Origin: Parvularcula sp039822105 | GTDB lineage: Bacteria; Pseudomonadota; Alphaproteobacteria; Caulobacterales; Parvularculaceae | DNA length: 64,000 nucleotides | Direction: 5' to 3' | NCBI GenBank assembly: GCA_039822105.1 | Contig: JBCBMW010000006.1 | Span: 1-64,000 of the forward strand | The notes under the pieces: generated by a model | Told to the model about the DNA's origin: nothing | Database searches by the model: none | What the model saw: the letters and a program-made list of their open reading frames with translations, nothing else | Position numbers and translations under genes: made by a program | Part shown: piece by piece, positions 25,414 to 35,356 of the stretch | Layout of the letters: every line of letters begins with the position of its first letter | How positions within the stretch are numbered: the first letter of the stretch is position 1

Positions 25414-26865
25414 ATGGTCGATGTCACTTTCGCAAGCTCGCTGTCCGGCGCGGGAATGGTTGTCATTCCTGTGGCCAAGGAGAGCGATATCAATGTCCCG
25501 GCGGCGCTTGCGGATATGGCCGATGATCTGAAGCGCGCGGCGAAGGCGTCTGATTTCTCGGGTAAGCCTGGACAGACTGTGACATTGGCGGGGCATGCGA
25601 GCCTGCCCAACGCCGTCGTGGCTCTGCTAGGCGCGGGTGAGATCGATGCCAGCGATTCGCTCAAAATGGCGAAGCTGGGCGGTAAGGCTGCAGCGATGGC
25701 GCTGTCGAAATTCGGCGAGGTCTCAATCTACGCCCCGGACGGCGGCGCGGCGCGGGTTGCCTATGGCGCGCTTCAGCGGTCCTACCGCTTCACGAAGTAC
25801 CGCAAGAAGGCTGAGGCGGATCAGCTGCCGAAGCTTGAGAAGATCACCGTGATCACAGGTGACGCGGATGCAGAGGCCAACTTTGCTCCGCTCAAAGAGG
25901 TTTACGAGGGCGTCAAGCTGGCGCGCGATCTTGTCACTGAGCCGCCGAATATCCTCCACCCTGAGAGCTATGCAGAGCGCTGCCGAGACCTCGAAGGCCT
26001 TGGCATCGAAGTCGAGATCGTCGGCGAGGAGGAGATGACCAAGCTTGGCATGAACACCCTTTTGGGTGTTGGCCAAGGCTCCATCCGTGAGAGCAAGATG
26101 GTCGTTATGCGGTGGAATGGCGGTGCAGACGGTGAGCGGCCGCTCGCCTTTATCGGCAAAGGCGTGACATTCGACACGGGCGGCATCAGCCTTAAGCCGC
26201 CGCCCAACATGGATGAGATGAAGATGGACATGGGCGGCTCAGCCGCTGTTGTCGGTGCGATGAGGGCGATTGCTGGCCGGAAGGCGAAATGCAACGTTGT
26301 CGGACTGATTGGCCTGGTTGAGAACATGCCTGACGGCAACGCCCAACGCCCTGGCGATATCGTGACCTCGATGTCCGGTCAGACGGTGGAGATCCTGAAC
26401 ACGGACGCTGAAGGCCGCCTCGTGATGGCTGATGTGCTGACCTACGCGCAGGAGCGTTATAAGCCGAAGGCGATGGTCGACCTGGCGACGCTGACGGGCG
26501 CGATCATCATCGCCCTGGCGCATGAGCATGGTGGTCTCTTCACGGAAGATGACGCGCTGGCCTCGGCCTTGCTTGAGGCGGGTGACGCCACGGGTGACGA
26601 GCTTTGGCGGATGCCCCTCGGCGACGCCTATCGCGACATGATCAAGTCTGATGTTGCTGATATGAAGAATATCGGCGGCCGTGACGGCGGCAGCTCGTCG
26701 GCCGCGGCCTTCCTGTCACGCTTCATCGACAAAGGTGTTCCGTGGGCGCACCTCGATATCGCGGGCACGGCGTGGAAGAAAAAAGATACGGATACGGAGC
26801 CAAAAGGCGGAACCGGCTTTGGCGTCCGTCTTCTCGACGAATGGGTGCGTCAGCACGAGGGCTAA
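25414..26865 (+). CDS. pepA: leucyl aminopeptidase (M17 family)
   Basis: This 483-residue M17 metallopeptidase removes N-terminal residues, with Leu preferred. The C-terminal catalytic domain has the two-metal motifs GKGVTFDTGGISLKP, DMGGSAAVVGAM and the signature NTDAEGRL. The N-terminal macro-like domain is variable. ATG at 25414 is preferred since GGAGA lies 5 bases upstream; an in-frame ATG at 25402 is weaker. It is divergent from lptF. PepA homologues in some bacteria also bind DNA; nothing here tests that. Confidence 0.96.
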   Translation: MVDVTFASSLSGAGMVVIPVAKESDINVPAALADMADDLKRAAKASDFSGKPGQTVTLAGHASLPNAVVALLGAGEIDASDSLKMAKLGGKAAAMALSKFGEVSIYAPDGGAARVAYGALQRSYRFTKYRKKAEADQLPKLEKITVITGDADAEANFAPLKEVYEGVKLARDLVTEPPNILHPESYAERCRDLEGLGIEVEIVGEEEMTKLGMNTLLGVGQGSIRESKMVVMRWNGGADGERPLAFIGKGVTFDTGGISLKPPPNMDEMKMDMGGSAAVVGAMRAIAGRKAKCNVVGLIGLVENMPDGNAQRPGDIVTSMSGQTVEILNTDAEGRLVMADVLTYAQERYKPKAMVDLATLTGAIIIALAHEHGGLFTEDDALASALLEAGDATGDELWRMPLGDAYRDMIKSDVADMKNIGGRDGGSSSAAAFLSRFIDKGVPWAHLDIAGTAWKKKDTDTEPKGGTGFGVRLLDEWVRQHEG

Positions 26866-26891
26866 CCCTCGCGCTGAGCGACCGCTTTTGA

Positions 26892-27374
26892 TCAGCTGCG
26901 GCTGTCCTTGAGGCCTGCGCGGGCAATGCCTGCGCGGGCGCAAGTCGCGTCATCCTCCGCTGATGCTCCGGACACGCCAACGCCGCCCAAAAGAACATCA
27001 TCTTGGGAATAGATCGGCACGCCGCCAGCGATCGGTGTGCCTTGAGACGTCAGTGCCCAGCCGAGACGCCCTTCCTGAACCGCTTCAGCAAGCCCCTCCG
27101 TGGCCGCGCCCCACCGGGCGGCGTAGTCGGCCTTTTTGCCGGCAAGTTCCGCTGGACCCTGACGAAGCCCGTCCATCCGGCGATAGGCCACAAGCTGTGT
27201 CCGGTCGTCGACAATGGTGATCGCGATCGTCAGCTCGTTTTCGTCTGCGAACGCTCGGCAGCCTTCAATGATCTCTTGCGCGGCGACCTCGTTGAGGCGC
27301 TGCGTGGTGTCCTGCGCTACTGCTGGGGTGATGACCGCAACACACGCTGCAGCCAAGGAGATTCTCAATGTCAT
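26892..27374 (-). CDS. GlcG/HbpS-like haem-binding family protein, exported
   Basis: The 160-residue product belongs to the GlcG/HbpS (DUF336) family. A signal peptide MTLRISLAAACVAVITPAVAQ ends in AVAQ, so it should be periplasmic. The family core is clear: ITIVDDRTQLVAYRRMDG, GKKADYAA and GGVPIYSQDDVLLGGVGVSGASAEDD. HbpS binds haem in Streptomyces, but the family function in proteobacteria is not settled. It begins 73 bases before the uvrC end on the same strand, so co-transcription with uvrC is possible. An earlier in-frame start at 27434 would destroy the signal peptide. Confidence 0.85.
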   Translation of the reverse strand: MTLRISLAAACVAVITPAVAQDTTQRLNEVAAQEIIEGCRAFADENELTIAITIVDDRTQLVAYRRMDGLRQGPAELAGKKADYAARWGAATEGLAEAVQEGRLGWALTSQGTPIAGGVPIYSQDDVLLGGVGVSGASAEDDATCARAGIARAGLKDSRS

Positions 27375-27447
27375 GGAGCCTGACCCTTCCACTTTGGCAG
27401 GCCTGTCGTGGCAAAGAACTACGGCTGTAGGCAACCCCCGAGAGCAC

Positions 27448-29379
27448 CTACCCCTGGCTGTGGAAGTGGTCGTAGATTCGCTGGGCGAGTGCTTCTGATA
27501 TTCCGTCTACGGCTTCGAGATCAGCAGGTTTGGCGCGGGCGACGCCCTTGGCTGAGCCGAAGTGATGGAGCAGGGCTTTTTTGCGCGATGCACCCACGCC
27601 TTCGATCGCGTCCAGCGGGTTTGATGTCATCTGTTTTTGTCGCTTGGCGCGCTGGGCACCGATCGCGAAACGGTGCGCCTCGTCGCGCAGGCGCTGCAGA
27701 TAGTAGAGCACGGGTGAGCGCGGCGGCAGCATGAAGGGGGAGCGGCCAGGAGCGAAAAACTGTTCGGCCACGGCGGATGCCGACCGATCGGCTGTCTTGC
27801 CGCCATGGGCGTCATCACGGCGTGCCTTGGCGATGGTGAGGAGCATGATATCGCCGCCCTCAATGTCCGGACCCACCCGGATGCCTGCGTCTTCCATCGC
27901 GGCTTTGGCCGCGGAAAGCTGGCCCAAGCCGCCGTCGATGACCACGACCGACGGCCAATCGTCCTGACCTGGCGCACTTTCTTTCACCAGGCGGCCAAAC
28001 CGGCGCGAGAGAACCTCGCGCATGGCGCCGAAGTCGTCTCCGCCGACAACCTCGTCGTCCTTGATGTTGAACTTCCGGTATTTGTTCCGGGCAAAGCCTT
28101 CTTCGTCGGCAACGACCATCCCGCCAACCATCCCTGTACCCCCGATATGAGAGTTGTCGTAGCACTCAACCCGGGTAGGTATTGCGGTCAGCTCCAGCGT
28201 CTCGGCGAGGGCATCCATGAGCCGCTTCTGGCTCGCTGTGTCCGCCAGGCGGCGGCCAAGCGCCTCGCGGGCGTTCATCAATGCGTGGCCGACAAGATCC
28301 TTCTTCTCTCCACGCTTGGGTGACAGCACTTCAACCTTACGCCCCGCTTTCACCGTTAGCGCCTCACCGAGAAGCGCCTGGTCTTCAATGTCTTCTGACA
28401 GGAGGATGGTGCGTGGCGGCATGCGTCCGTCGTAGAATTGAGCAAGAAACGCAGCGAGGATCGCAGGGTCCGAGACCTCTTTGTCCGCCTTCGGAAAATA
28501 GGCGCGACTGCCGAGATTCTGTCCCGCACGGAAGAAAAAGGCCTGGACGCAAGACTGGCCGCCATCGGCATAGATGCCAAAGACATCCGCCTCATCCACC
28601 GAGCCCGGATTGATGCCTTGGCTTTCTTGCAAATGAGCGAGGGCGCGGATCCGGTCGCGGAGGCGTGCCGCGCGCTCGAACTCGAGCGCTTCGGCCGCGT
28701 CCTCCATCTCTTTCGACAGGGCCGAGACGACCTCTCTGTTACCGCCGCGGAGGAACATCGCAGCTTGGCTGACAAGTTCGCCATACTCTTCTTCGTTCAC
28801 GACGCCCGTGCAGGGGGCAGCGCAACGCTTGATTTGGTAGAGCAGGCAAGGGCGTTCGCGGTTCTCAAATACACTGTCATTACACGAACGAAGAAGAAAC
28901 GCCTTCTGCAATGTGTTCAGGCCACGGTTCACCGCGTTGGCGCTGGCGAAGGGTCCGAAATAGGCGCCAGGCCGCTTCTGGGCGCCGCGGTGTTTGAGGA
29001 TCTGCGGATAGGTATGGTCTTCCGCAATCAAGATAGACGCGAAACTCTTATCGTCGCGCAGCAGCACATTGTACCGAGGGCGGAGCTGTTTGATGAGGTT
29101 GGCTTCAAGAAGAAGCGCCTCGGTCTCCGTATCGGTGACCACGAACTCCATCGCCCGGGTCTCTGAAATCATCCGAGCGATGCGGTTCGAGTGCCCGTTG
29201 AGCGTCGCGTAGTTTGAGACCCGCGACTTGAGGCTTCGCGCCTTGCCGACATAGAGGACGTCGCCGTCCTTGCCGAACATGCGATAGACGCCGGGCCGTT
29301 GGGGCAGGCGGCGCACCTCATCCGCGATCAGCTCATGGCCGATCAGCGCGGGTGATGTTGTGGGCTCTGCCTCGGCCAT
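27448..29379 (-). CDS. uvrC: excinuclease ABC subunit UvrC
   Basis: UvrC makes both incisions in nucleotide excision repair. The 643-residue protein has an N-terminal GIY-YIG domain (GVYRMF, VLYVGKA; 3' incision), a Cys-containing region (CLLYQIKRCAAPC), the UVR domain that binds UvrB, the RNase H-like 5' nuclease domain (ECYDNSHIGGTGMVGGMVV, then VVIDGGLGQL) and C-terminal helix-hairpin-helix motifs (LDAIEGVGASRKKALL). GAAGGAGAGG lies just upstream of the ATG. It is full length. Confidence 0.97.
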   Translation of the reverse strand: MAEAEPTTSPALIGHELIADEVRRLPQRPGVYRMFGKDGDVLYVGKARSLKSRVSNYATLNGHSNRIARMISETRAMEFVVTDTETEALLLEANLIKQLRPRYNVLLRDDKSFASILIAEDHTYPQILKHRGAQKRPGAYFGPFASANAVNRGLNTLQKAFLLRSCNDSVFENRERPCLLYQIKRCAAPCTGVVNEEEYGELVSQAAMFLRGGNREVVSALSKEMEDAAEALEFERAARLRDRIRALAHLQESQGINPGSVDEADVFGIYADGGQSCVQAFFFRAGQNLGSRAYFPKADKEVSDPAILAAFLAQFYDGRMPPRTILLSEDIEDQALLGEALTVKAGRKVEVLSPKRGEKKDLVGHALMNAREALGRRLADTASQKRLMDALAETLELTAIPTRVECYDNSHIGGTGMVGGMVVADEEGFARNKYRKFNIKDDEVVGGDDFGAMREVLSRRFGRLVKESAPGQDDWPSVVVIDGGLGQLSAAKAAMEDAGIRVGPDIEGGDIMLLTIAKARRDDAHGGKTADRSASAVAEQFFAPGRSPFMLPPRSPVLYYLQRLRDEAHRFAIGAQRAKRQKQMTSNPLDAIEGVGASRKKALLHHFGSAKGVARAKPADLEAVDGISEALAQRIYDHFHSQG

Positions 29380-29444
29380 GCCTCTCCTTCAGGGTGGGGG
29401 AGGGATATAGTCTGCTCCGGGGGGCGTCTCCACCCCTTGGGGCT

Positions 29445-32400
29445 TCAGGCGGGCACGGGCTCTTCGGCGACGCTGCCAGTGATCCGCGCGAAGAACGCCT
29501 TGGCTTTGAGGTGCAGAACCGCAACCGCTGGCACCACGACCATCAGCACCACGGTGCCGAAGAGAATGCCGAAGCCCAGGGACACCGCTGTTGGTTTCAA
29601 GAATGCTGCCTGGACGCTTTGTTCGAGGACGATCGGTGTGACGCCAAAGAATGTCGTCAGTGAGGTGAGGATAATCGGCCGGAAGCGGACGATCGCTGCG
29701 TCCACGACTGCATCGATACGCTCAAGCCCCTTGCCGAGATTTTCGTTGATGTAGTCCACCATCAAAAGCGCGTCGTTGATGATCACCCCCGAGAGGCCAA
29801 TGATCCCGAAAATCGACAGAAGCGAGATATCGAGCCCCAGCATCGCGTGACCCCAGAAGGCACCGATAAGGCCGAAAGGGATCACCGACATCACAACAAA
29901 GGGCTGGCTGTAGCTCTTAAACGCCAGCGCTAGGAGCGCGTAAATCGCAAAAAGGGCGAGCACGAAGTTTCGAAAAAGCGGCGGGAGGGCCCGGGCTTGT
30001 TCCTCTTGGTCACCGCCGGGTTTCACCGTGACGTTGGGATAATTCGAGCTGATGTCATCCCAGACAGGACCGAGGAGACGCGCCGTGATCGCGCCGCCGG
30101 TCGTGATGTTGGGGTCAACATCCGCCCGCAGCGTGAACAGGCGCTTGCCGTCCAGGCGGGTGATCGTCGCCGGCGCTTGTCCCACGGTGATGTCGGCCAC
30201 TGCCGCGATCGGCACGGCCTCGCCGTTGATGATGATCTTCTGGCGTTTGATGTCTTCGATCGTCTCCCGTTCATCCTCAGGCAGACGAACACGGACCTCG
30301 ATCTCCTCGCGGTCGCGTTGGATCCGCGTTGCTTCAGCACCGAAGTAAGAGGCGCGCACCGCGTTGGCGACGGTCTGGAGGTCGACACCAAACGAGCTGG
30401 CCTCTGGTCGGAGCGAGATCTGCACCTCATCGGTGGTGCGGAAACGGTCATCGGTGACGTCAAAAACGCCGCGCATTTCTTCAAGCCGCGAACGCATCTC
30501 AGCCATCGCCGCTCGGGCTTGTTGGTCGTCCGTACTCAGAACCTGGATCTCAACCGGCAGGGCGGAGCTTGTGATGCTGTAGGAGAAGGTGAGGGTCTGC
30601 GCGCCGGGGATACGGCCCGTCGCCTCACGCCATGCCGCTTCAAACGCGATGGCGGTGAACCGGCGCTCTGCTGCGTCCTGGATCTTGACCGTGAAGAAAG
30701 CTGCGTTGGCCGCTGCTCCCGATGCGATCGTGACGTCGCCAAGTCCGTCACCACTCACGCTTGAACCGAGGCTCCAAACGATACCCTCGATGATATCTTC
30801 GGGGTCGACATTGATATCCTCAGCGATCATCCGGGCGGCTTCTTCTGCGCTTTCCAGGATCAGCTGGGCGGCTGCCAGGGTTTGATCCTGGGACGTCCCT
30901 TCGGCGAGCTCGAGCTCAGCGGAGACAAAGTTGCCCTCGATCTCCGGGAAGAAAATCTGGCGGATGACGCCGCCGGAAAAGAGCGACAGTGTGGCAATCA
31001 GCGACGCCACTGCAAACAGGATCGTCGCCCACGGCCTGGTCGCCGCAAAGGAGACGGCGGGGCGCAAACGCTGCTCACTGAAGTTATCGAGGCGCTTGGC
31101 AACATTGTTCCTGAGCGGATCAGCCCAGCGACGCACCGACCATGGCTTGGGCTTCTGGTCATGAAGGTGCGAGAGGTGCTTGGGCAGGATGAAGAAGCTT
31201 TCGATCAGCGACAGGATCAAAACCGCGCAGACCACAAAGGCAATGTCAGAGATGAACTGCCCGACGGTCGACGGCACAAACATCAAGGGCAGGAAGGCGA
31301 CCACCGTGGTGGACACGGAGAAAAAGACAGGCGCCGCCACCCGTTCTGTGCCGCGCTTGGCCGCTTGTTTGGGATCTTCCTCGCCGCCTTCGACGGTGGC
31401 GTAGATGTTTTCGCCGACCACGATTGCGTCATCCACCACGATGCCAATCGCTAGGATGAAGGCGAAGATCGACAGCTGGTTGATGGTGATGCCGGCCATC
31501 TGCATCGGGATGAACGTGCCAACGAAACTGATGGCAACGCCCACGCCGACCCAGAACGCGACCCGTACGTCGAGGAACAACAAGAGCAGCGCGAGAATAA
31601 GAATGAAGCCGAGGATCGCGTTGCGAACCAAAAGACCGATCCGGTCCTGGAGGCCCTTTGAATTGTCGTCGAACAGCTCGAGCTGCACATTCCGCGGTAG
31701 GAAGCTCTCGGCGTTGGCGAGCACCAGCTTCACATCGTCGATGATCGCAAAGGTCTGCTCCTCGCCAATCCGATAGATGTTGAGCGCAATCGCGGGTTGG
31801 GCGTTGTAGCGGGTGATGATCGGGTCGTCGGACAAGCCATCATCAATCGACGCGATTTCACTCAGCAGCGTTGGCGCCCCCGCCGCCGATGTCAGCAGGC
31901 TGATGGAGCCAAAGTCTTCACCGAACTCGGCCTCGCCCAGGGTGCGGACGAGCAGGCGTTGCTCGCGCCCTTCAATCTCACCGCCAGAAAGTTCGAGCGA
32001 GCGCTCGCTGATCAACCCAGCGATTTGGTTGAGCGACAGGCCCAGCGCCTCCAGCCGTGCGGAGGGCACCTCGATATCGATCAGGTAATCGGGAACGCCT
32101 TTGACGACGACCCGGCTCATGGAGTCGAAGGCAAGGAGCCGATCGCGGACATCATTCGCGATCTTCTTGAGTTCCATCGCCTCAACAGGGCCATAGACCA
32201 GCACTTGCGCGATCTGCTCGTCTTGATCGATCTCGGCGATCTGTGGCTCTTCCGATTGTTCAGGGAACACCGTGATTTGGTTGACGGCGCTGCGGATTTC
32301 GTTGGCCAGCTCGTCTGTGTCAGAACCAAAGTCCAAGTTGACGATGATCTGCGCTTGGTTCTCTGCGGCCGTGGCGTCGATCTCGCGAACGTCTTCGATG

Positions 32401-32621
32401 CCTTCGATCTGTTCCTCGATCGGCTCGACGATCCCTTCTTCCACCTCTTCCGGCGATGCACCGGGATAGGGGACGACGATGGAGATCGCGTAGGAGACTG
32501 TGCCTGGGAACAGGCGAATGGTCAGGGTTGTCGCGGAGAAGAGCCCCGCGAAGATTAGAAAGAATGCGAGAAGGTTGGCCGCGACTCGGCTGTCAACGAA
32601 CCAACGGATCGAGCGGTTCAT
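29445..32621 (-). CDS. RND efflux transporter permease (AcrB/HAE family)
   Basis: The 1058-residue protein is a proton-driven inner-membrane RND pump. It has the two-fold layout of 12 transmembrane helices and two large periplasmic loops. The proton-relay acidic pair is in GIVVDDAIVVGEN (TM4) and the Lys side in ALAFKSYSQPF (TM10). The NLDFGSDTDELANEIRSAVN stretch is typical of the porter domain. Its ATG overlaps the stop of the adaptor gene by 4 bases. With the adaptor and the divergent NodT-type factor it makes a complete tripartite pump. The substrate is not evident. Confidence 0.95.
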   Translation of the reverse strand: MNRSIRWFVDSRVAANLLAFFLIFAGLFSATTLTIRLFPGTVSYAISIVVPYPGASPEEVEEGIVEPIEEQIEGIEDVREIDATAAENQAQIIVNLDFGSDTDELANEIRSAVNQITVFPEQSEEPQIAEIDQDEQIAQVLVYGPVEAMELKKIANDVRDRLLAFDSMSRVVVKGVPDYLIDIEVPSARLEALGLSLNQIAGLISERSLELSGGEIEGREQRLLVRTLGEAEFGEDFGSISLLTSAAGAPTLLSEIASIDDGLSDDPIITRYNAQPAIALNIYRIGEEQTFAIIDDVKLVLANAESFLPRNVQLELFDDNSKGLQDRIGLLVRNAILGFILILALLLLFLDVRVAFWVGVGVAISFVGTFIPMQMAGITINQLSIFAFILAIGIVVDDAIVVGENIYATVEGGEEDPKQAAKRGTERVAAPVFFSVSTTVVAFLPLMFVPSTVGQFISDIAFVVCAVLILSLIESFFILPKHLSHLHDQKPKPWSVRRWADPLRNNVAKRLDNFSEQRLRPAVSFAATRPWATILFAVASLIATLSLFSGGVIRQIFFPEIEGNFVSAELELAEGTSQDQTLAAAQLILESAEEAARMIAEDINVDPEDIIEGIVWSLGSSVSGDGLGDVTIASGAAANAAFFTVKIQDAAERRFTAIAFEAAWREATGRIPGAQTLTFSYSITSSALPVEIQVLSTDDQQARAAMAEMRSRLEEMRGVFDVTDDRFRTTDEVQISLRPEASSFGVDLQTVANAVRASYFGAEATRIQRDREEIEVRVRLPEDERETIEDIKRQKIIINGEAVPIAAVADITVGQAPATITRLDGKRLFTLRADVDPNITTGGAITARLLGPVWDDISSNYPNVTVKPGGDQEEQARALPPLFRNFVLALFAIYALLALAFKSYSQPFVVMSVIPFGLIGAFWGHAMLGLDISLLSIFGIIGLSGVIINDALLMVDYINENLGKGLERIDAVVDAAIVRFRPIILTSLTTFFGVTPIVLEQSVQAAFLKPTAVSLGFGILFGTVVLMVVVPAVAVLHLKAKAFFARITGSVAEEPVPA

Positions 32622-33838
32622 TGCAGGGTCTCGCTCCCGGCTGCGCTGCTCGCGGTCACCACTTTCACTTCAGCACCTTCGGTTTCTTCGGTGAGGGCAG
32701 TGAGAACAGCTTCCCGGCCGTCAAGATCGTTCGGTGAACGGAAGATCACCATGCTGCCGTCTCGGTCCACAGGCGTGGCTGGAACCGCCGTCAGGCGGCT
32801 GTCGCCGTCGAGCAGCCATAGGAACTGGGCCTGGCGGATCACGCCCGATGCCGTTGCGTACAGCGTCTCATTCGAGCGGGCCGGCATGGTCACATGCATG
32901 AAATCGTTGGCGTAGGCGACTTGGCCACCCTCGCCGCTGAAGGCACCAGGAACTTCCACCACGACAGGGACGGTGCGGGTCACGAGGTCCACGGAGTTGC
33001 CAAAGCGCTTGATATAGCCGGTCAGCTGTATCGTGCTGGCGCTTGCGCCGGTCGGCTCGATCGTGACCGGGAGCGGCGCGTTCATATCGTCAGCAGCCGC
33101 ACGAACGGCGCGGGCATCGACGGGGAGAAGGTCGAGAATGATTTCACCCGCGCTCACGTCGAAGATCGTCGCCGTGCTTTGTCCGGGCTGAACATAGTCA
33201 CCAAGCGCGATGTCATCGTCGATCACGGAGGCATCAAACGGCGCGCGAACTTCTGTGTCGGCCAAGCTCTTGCGAGCACTCACGAGTGCGGCCTCGGCCT
33301 GTTTCACCTGGGCGCGGGCGCTTGCGAGATTGCTGCGGGCTGTGTCGAGATCGCTGGCTGATGCGGCACCAATGTCAGAAAGGCGTTTCTGCCGGCCGTT
33401 TTCGGCCTGGGCTCGGCGTAAGCTGGCTTCGGCGGAGGCAACGTCGGCTTCTGCTCTTAGGAGGTCCGCCTCAAACGTGGTCGGATCGATCCGGTAGAGG
33501 ATTTCGCCTGCGGCAAATCGGCCACCTGGCTCAAGCTGATCGGAGACCTCGACCACTTTCCCAGCGATTTCCGGCACCACGCTCACTTCTGCGCGAGGTC
33601 GCAAAAAACCTTCCTCTTCGACCGTGAAAACCTGGTCCACGGGCTCAATTGTCGTGAGTTCCACGAGGGGGAGGGTGTCTGTCAGCGGCTCGGTTCGGGC
33701 GCTTTCTGCGGCGAACAAGCGGCCAGCGCCGATATAGATGATCAGGGCAACGGCAAAGCAGCCAGCGGCCACGACCAGCCAACGGCGCGACTTGTCTTCG
33801 GTTTCCAGATCTTCAATCACAGCGTTATCCGTCCCCAT
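32618..33838 (-). CDS. RND efflux periplasmic adaptor (MFP)
   Basis: The 406-residue membrane fusion protein bridges the pump and the outer-membrane factor. It has one N-terminal membrane span (WLVVAAGCFAVALIIYIG), the lipoyl half-motifs (GFLRPRAEVSVVPEIAGKV, and PFDASVIDDDIALGDYVQPGQ), an alpha-helical hairpin of about 85 residues rich in Ala/Arg heptads, and beta-barrel and membrane-proximal domains. It is first in a two-gene unit, with the pump overlapping by 4 bases. No regulator gene is adjacent, but a palindrome lies in the short divergent region. Confidence 0.93.
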   Translation of the reverse strand: MGTDNAVIEDLETEDKSRRWLVVAAGCFAVALIIYIGAGRLFAAESARTEPLTDTLPLVELTTIEPVDQVFTVEEEGFLRPRAEVSVVPEIAGKVVEVSDQLEPGGRFAAGEILYRIDPTTFEADLLRAEADVASAEASLRRAQAENGRQKRLSDIGAASASDLDTARSNLASARAQVKQAEAALVSARKSLADTEVRAPFDASVIDDDIALGDYVQPGQSTATIFDVSAGEIILDLLPVDARAVRAAADDMNAPLPVTIEPTGASASTIQLTGYIKRFGNSVDLVTRTVPVVVEVPGAFSGEGGQVAYANDFMHVTMPARSNETLYATASGVIRQAQFLWLLDGDSRLTAVPATPVDRDGSMVIFRSPNDLDGREAVLTALTEETEGAEVKVVTASSAAGSETLQ

Positions 33839-33864
33839 TGGAAACTCTACCTTATCACGGCCAT

Positions 33865-33876
33865 GTTAGGACTAAC
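33865..33876. promoter_or_regulatory. palindrome in the efflux divergent promoter
   Basis: GTTAG-GA-CTAAC is a perfect inverted repeat at the middle of the 57-base gap between the adaptor and NodT-factor starts. Its location suits an operator for a repressor controlling both directions; the repressor is not in the window. Confidence 0.45.
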
Positions 33877-33895
33877 GTAAAGGCGAGGTTCGCAC

Positions 33896-35341
33896 GTGCG
33901 AAAGCACTTAATCATTTTCAGTCTCTTGTCCCTCCCGGGATGTGTGACCGTTGGTCCACGATACAGTGAGCCAGAGGTGGCCGGTGTCCAGGACAGCTAT
34001 GTCTATGAGGACCGCCCGGCCTTCACGCGGGAAGGCGATATCGCGAGCGGCGCGTGGTGGCTCGCCTATTCTGATCCGCGGATAGCCGAAGTTGTAGAGA
34101 TCGCGCGCGAAGAGAACCGCGACCTGAAGATCGCTTACTATCAGCTCGAGGCGGCGAAGGCTCGCTCAAGCGCGGTACGTCGCGCTCTGCTGCCGCAGGG
34201 AACAACGTCTTTTGACCTCACCCGGCAGCGCGCCGCGCAGGCGAACTTTGCTGGCTTTGCGGGCGGCGCTGATGGCGCACCTCTCGAGGATGGCTCCGGG
34301 CCGGAATTCAACACCTACAACGCCGTCAGCAATGCGAGCTGGGAGATCGATGTCTTCGGTCGTTTGCGGCGCCAGGCTCAGGCCGCGGGCAGCCGGGCGG
34401 TGGAGCAGCAGGAACTGCTCGATGACACGATGCGCCTGGTCACGGCTGAGGCCGTCGACACGTTCATCTTGCTGGTGGAGGCGCTCAATCGCCGCGATGT
34501 GGCGATAGAAAACCTCGAAGCGCAGCGTGAGACGCTTGAGCTCACGGAACAGCTTGTGGCGGTTGGTGAAGCCCCCGAACTCGACGCCGCGCGTCAGCGG
34601 ACGCAGGTGCTTTCGACCGAGGCGGGCGTCCTCGAGATCGAAACCTCTGCGGCCCAGGCGCTGGCGTCGCTCTCTCTCCTGACGGCGATGACGGTGCCGG
34701 AGTTTCTCGAACGCTTCCCCAACCTGGTGACGGAGGACCAGGCGCCGCCGATGCCGACCATGGCTGAGGTCGTCGTCCTTGATGATCCGGAGGACATGCT
34801 GCGCCGCCGCCCCGACGTGCGGGCCGCTGAGCGCGGTCTTGCTGCGGAGACCTACGATGTTGGTGTCGAAGTGGCCGAGCTGTTCCCGTCCATCACGCTG
34901 ACGGGCAGCGCAAGCCTGACGGCGCTTGAGTTTGGTGACCTCGGCACGGAGTCGGCCTTTGGCTACACCGCGGGGCCGTCGATCAGCTGGAACATCTTGT
35001 CCTTCCCGAGGCTTCTTCAGGACCGGGCCGCGGCCAGGGCTGAGGCGGACGCAGCGATGGCAGAATATGAGCGGACGGTCCTTGCCGCGCTGACGGAGAC
35101 CGACGAGAGCTTGGTGCTTTACAATGGCGCTGTGGAGCGTGCACGGCTTCTCAACGACGCAGAAGTCTCGGCGTTGAAGTCGCTCGAGCTATCCGAGGCG
35201 CGTTATCAGGAGGGGGCAGACAGTCTTCTGTCGCTTCTGGATGCCCAGCGCACCGCGCTTTCTACCCAGGACCAAGCGGTGATCGCCAAAGCGGCCGCGC
35301 TGCGTGCGCGTGCTGCGGTTCACCGGGTGCTCGCCAACTAG
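33896..35341 (+). CDS. outer-membrane efflux lipoprotein (NodT/TolC family)
   Basis: The 481-residue product is an outer-membrane factor of the NodT type. The signal peptide ends in LPGC (Cys16), so it is a lipoprotein. After VGPRYSEPEV come the two OEP repeats of long helices and strands; NASWEIDVFGRLRRQAQAA and RRRPDVRAAERGLAAE are the usual signatures, followed by a conserved SLLSLLDAQRT near the end. GTG at 33896 has GGCGAGG upstream. It is divergent from the adaptor-pump pair and presumably its outlet. Confidence 0.95.
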   Translation: MRKHLIIFSLLSLPGCVTVGPRYSEPEVAGVQDSYVYEDRPAFTREGDIASGAWWLAYSDPRIAEVVEIAREENRDLKIAYYQLEAAKARSSAVRRALLPQGTTSFDLTRQRAAQANFAGFAGGADGAPLEDGSGPEFNTYNAVSNASWEIDVFGRLRRQAQAAGSRAVEQQELLDDTMRLVTAEAVDTFILLVEALNRRDVAIENLEAQRETLELTEQLVAVGEAPELDAARQRTQVLSTEAGVLEIETSAAQALASLSLLTAMTVPEFLERFPNLVTEDQAPPMPTMAEVVVLDDPEDMLRRRPDVRAAERGLAAETYDVGVEVAELFPSITLTGSASLTALEFGDLGTESAFGYTAGPSISWNILSFPRLLQDRAAARAEADAAMAEYERTVLAALTETDESLVLYNGAVERARLLNDAEVSALKSLELSEARYQEGADSLLSLLDAQRTALSTQDQAVIAKAAALRARAAVHRVLAN

Positions 35342-35356
35342 TGAAGAGCAGCGATG

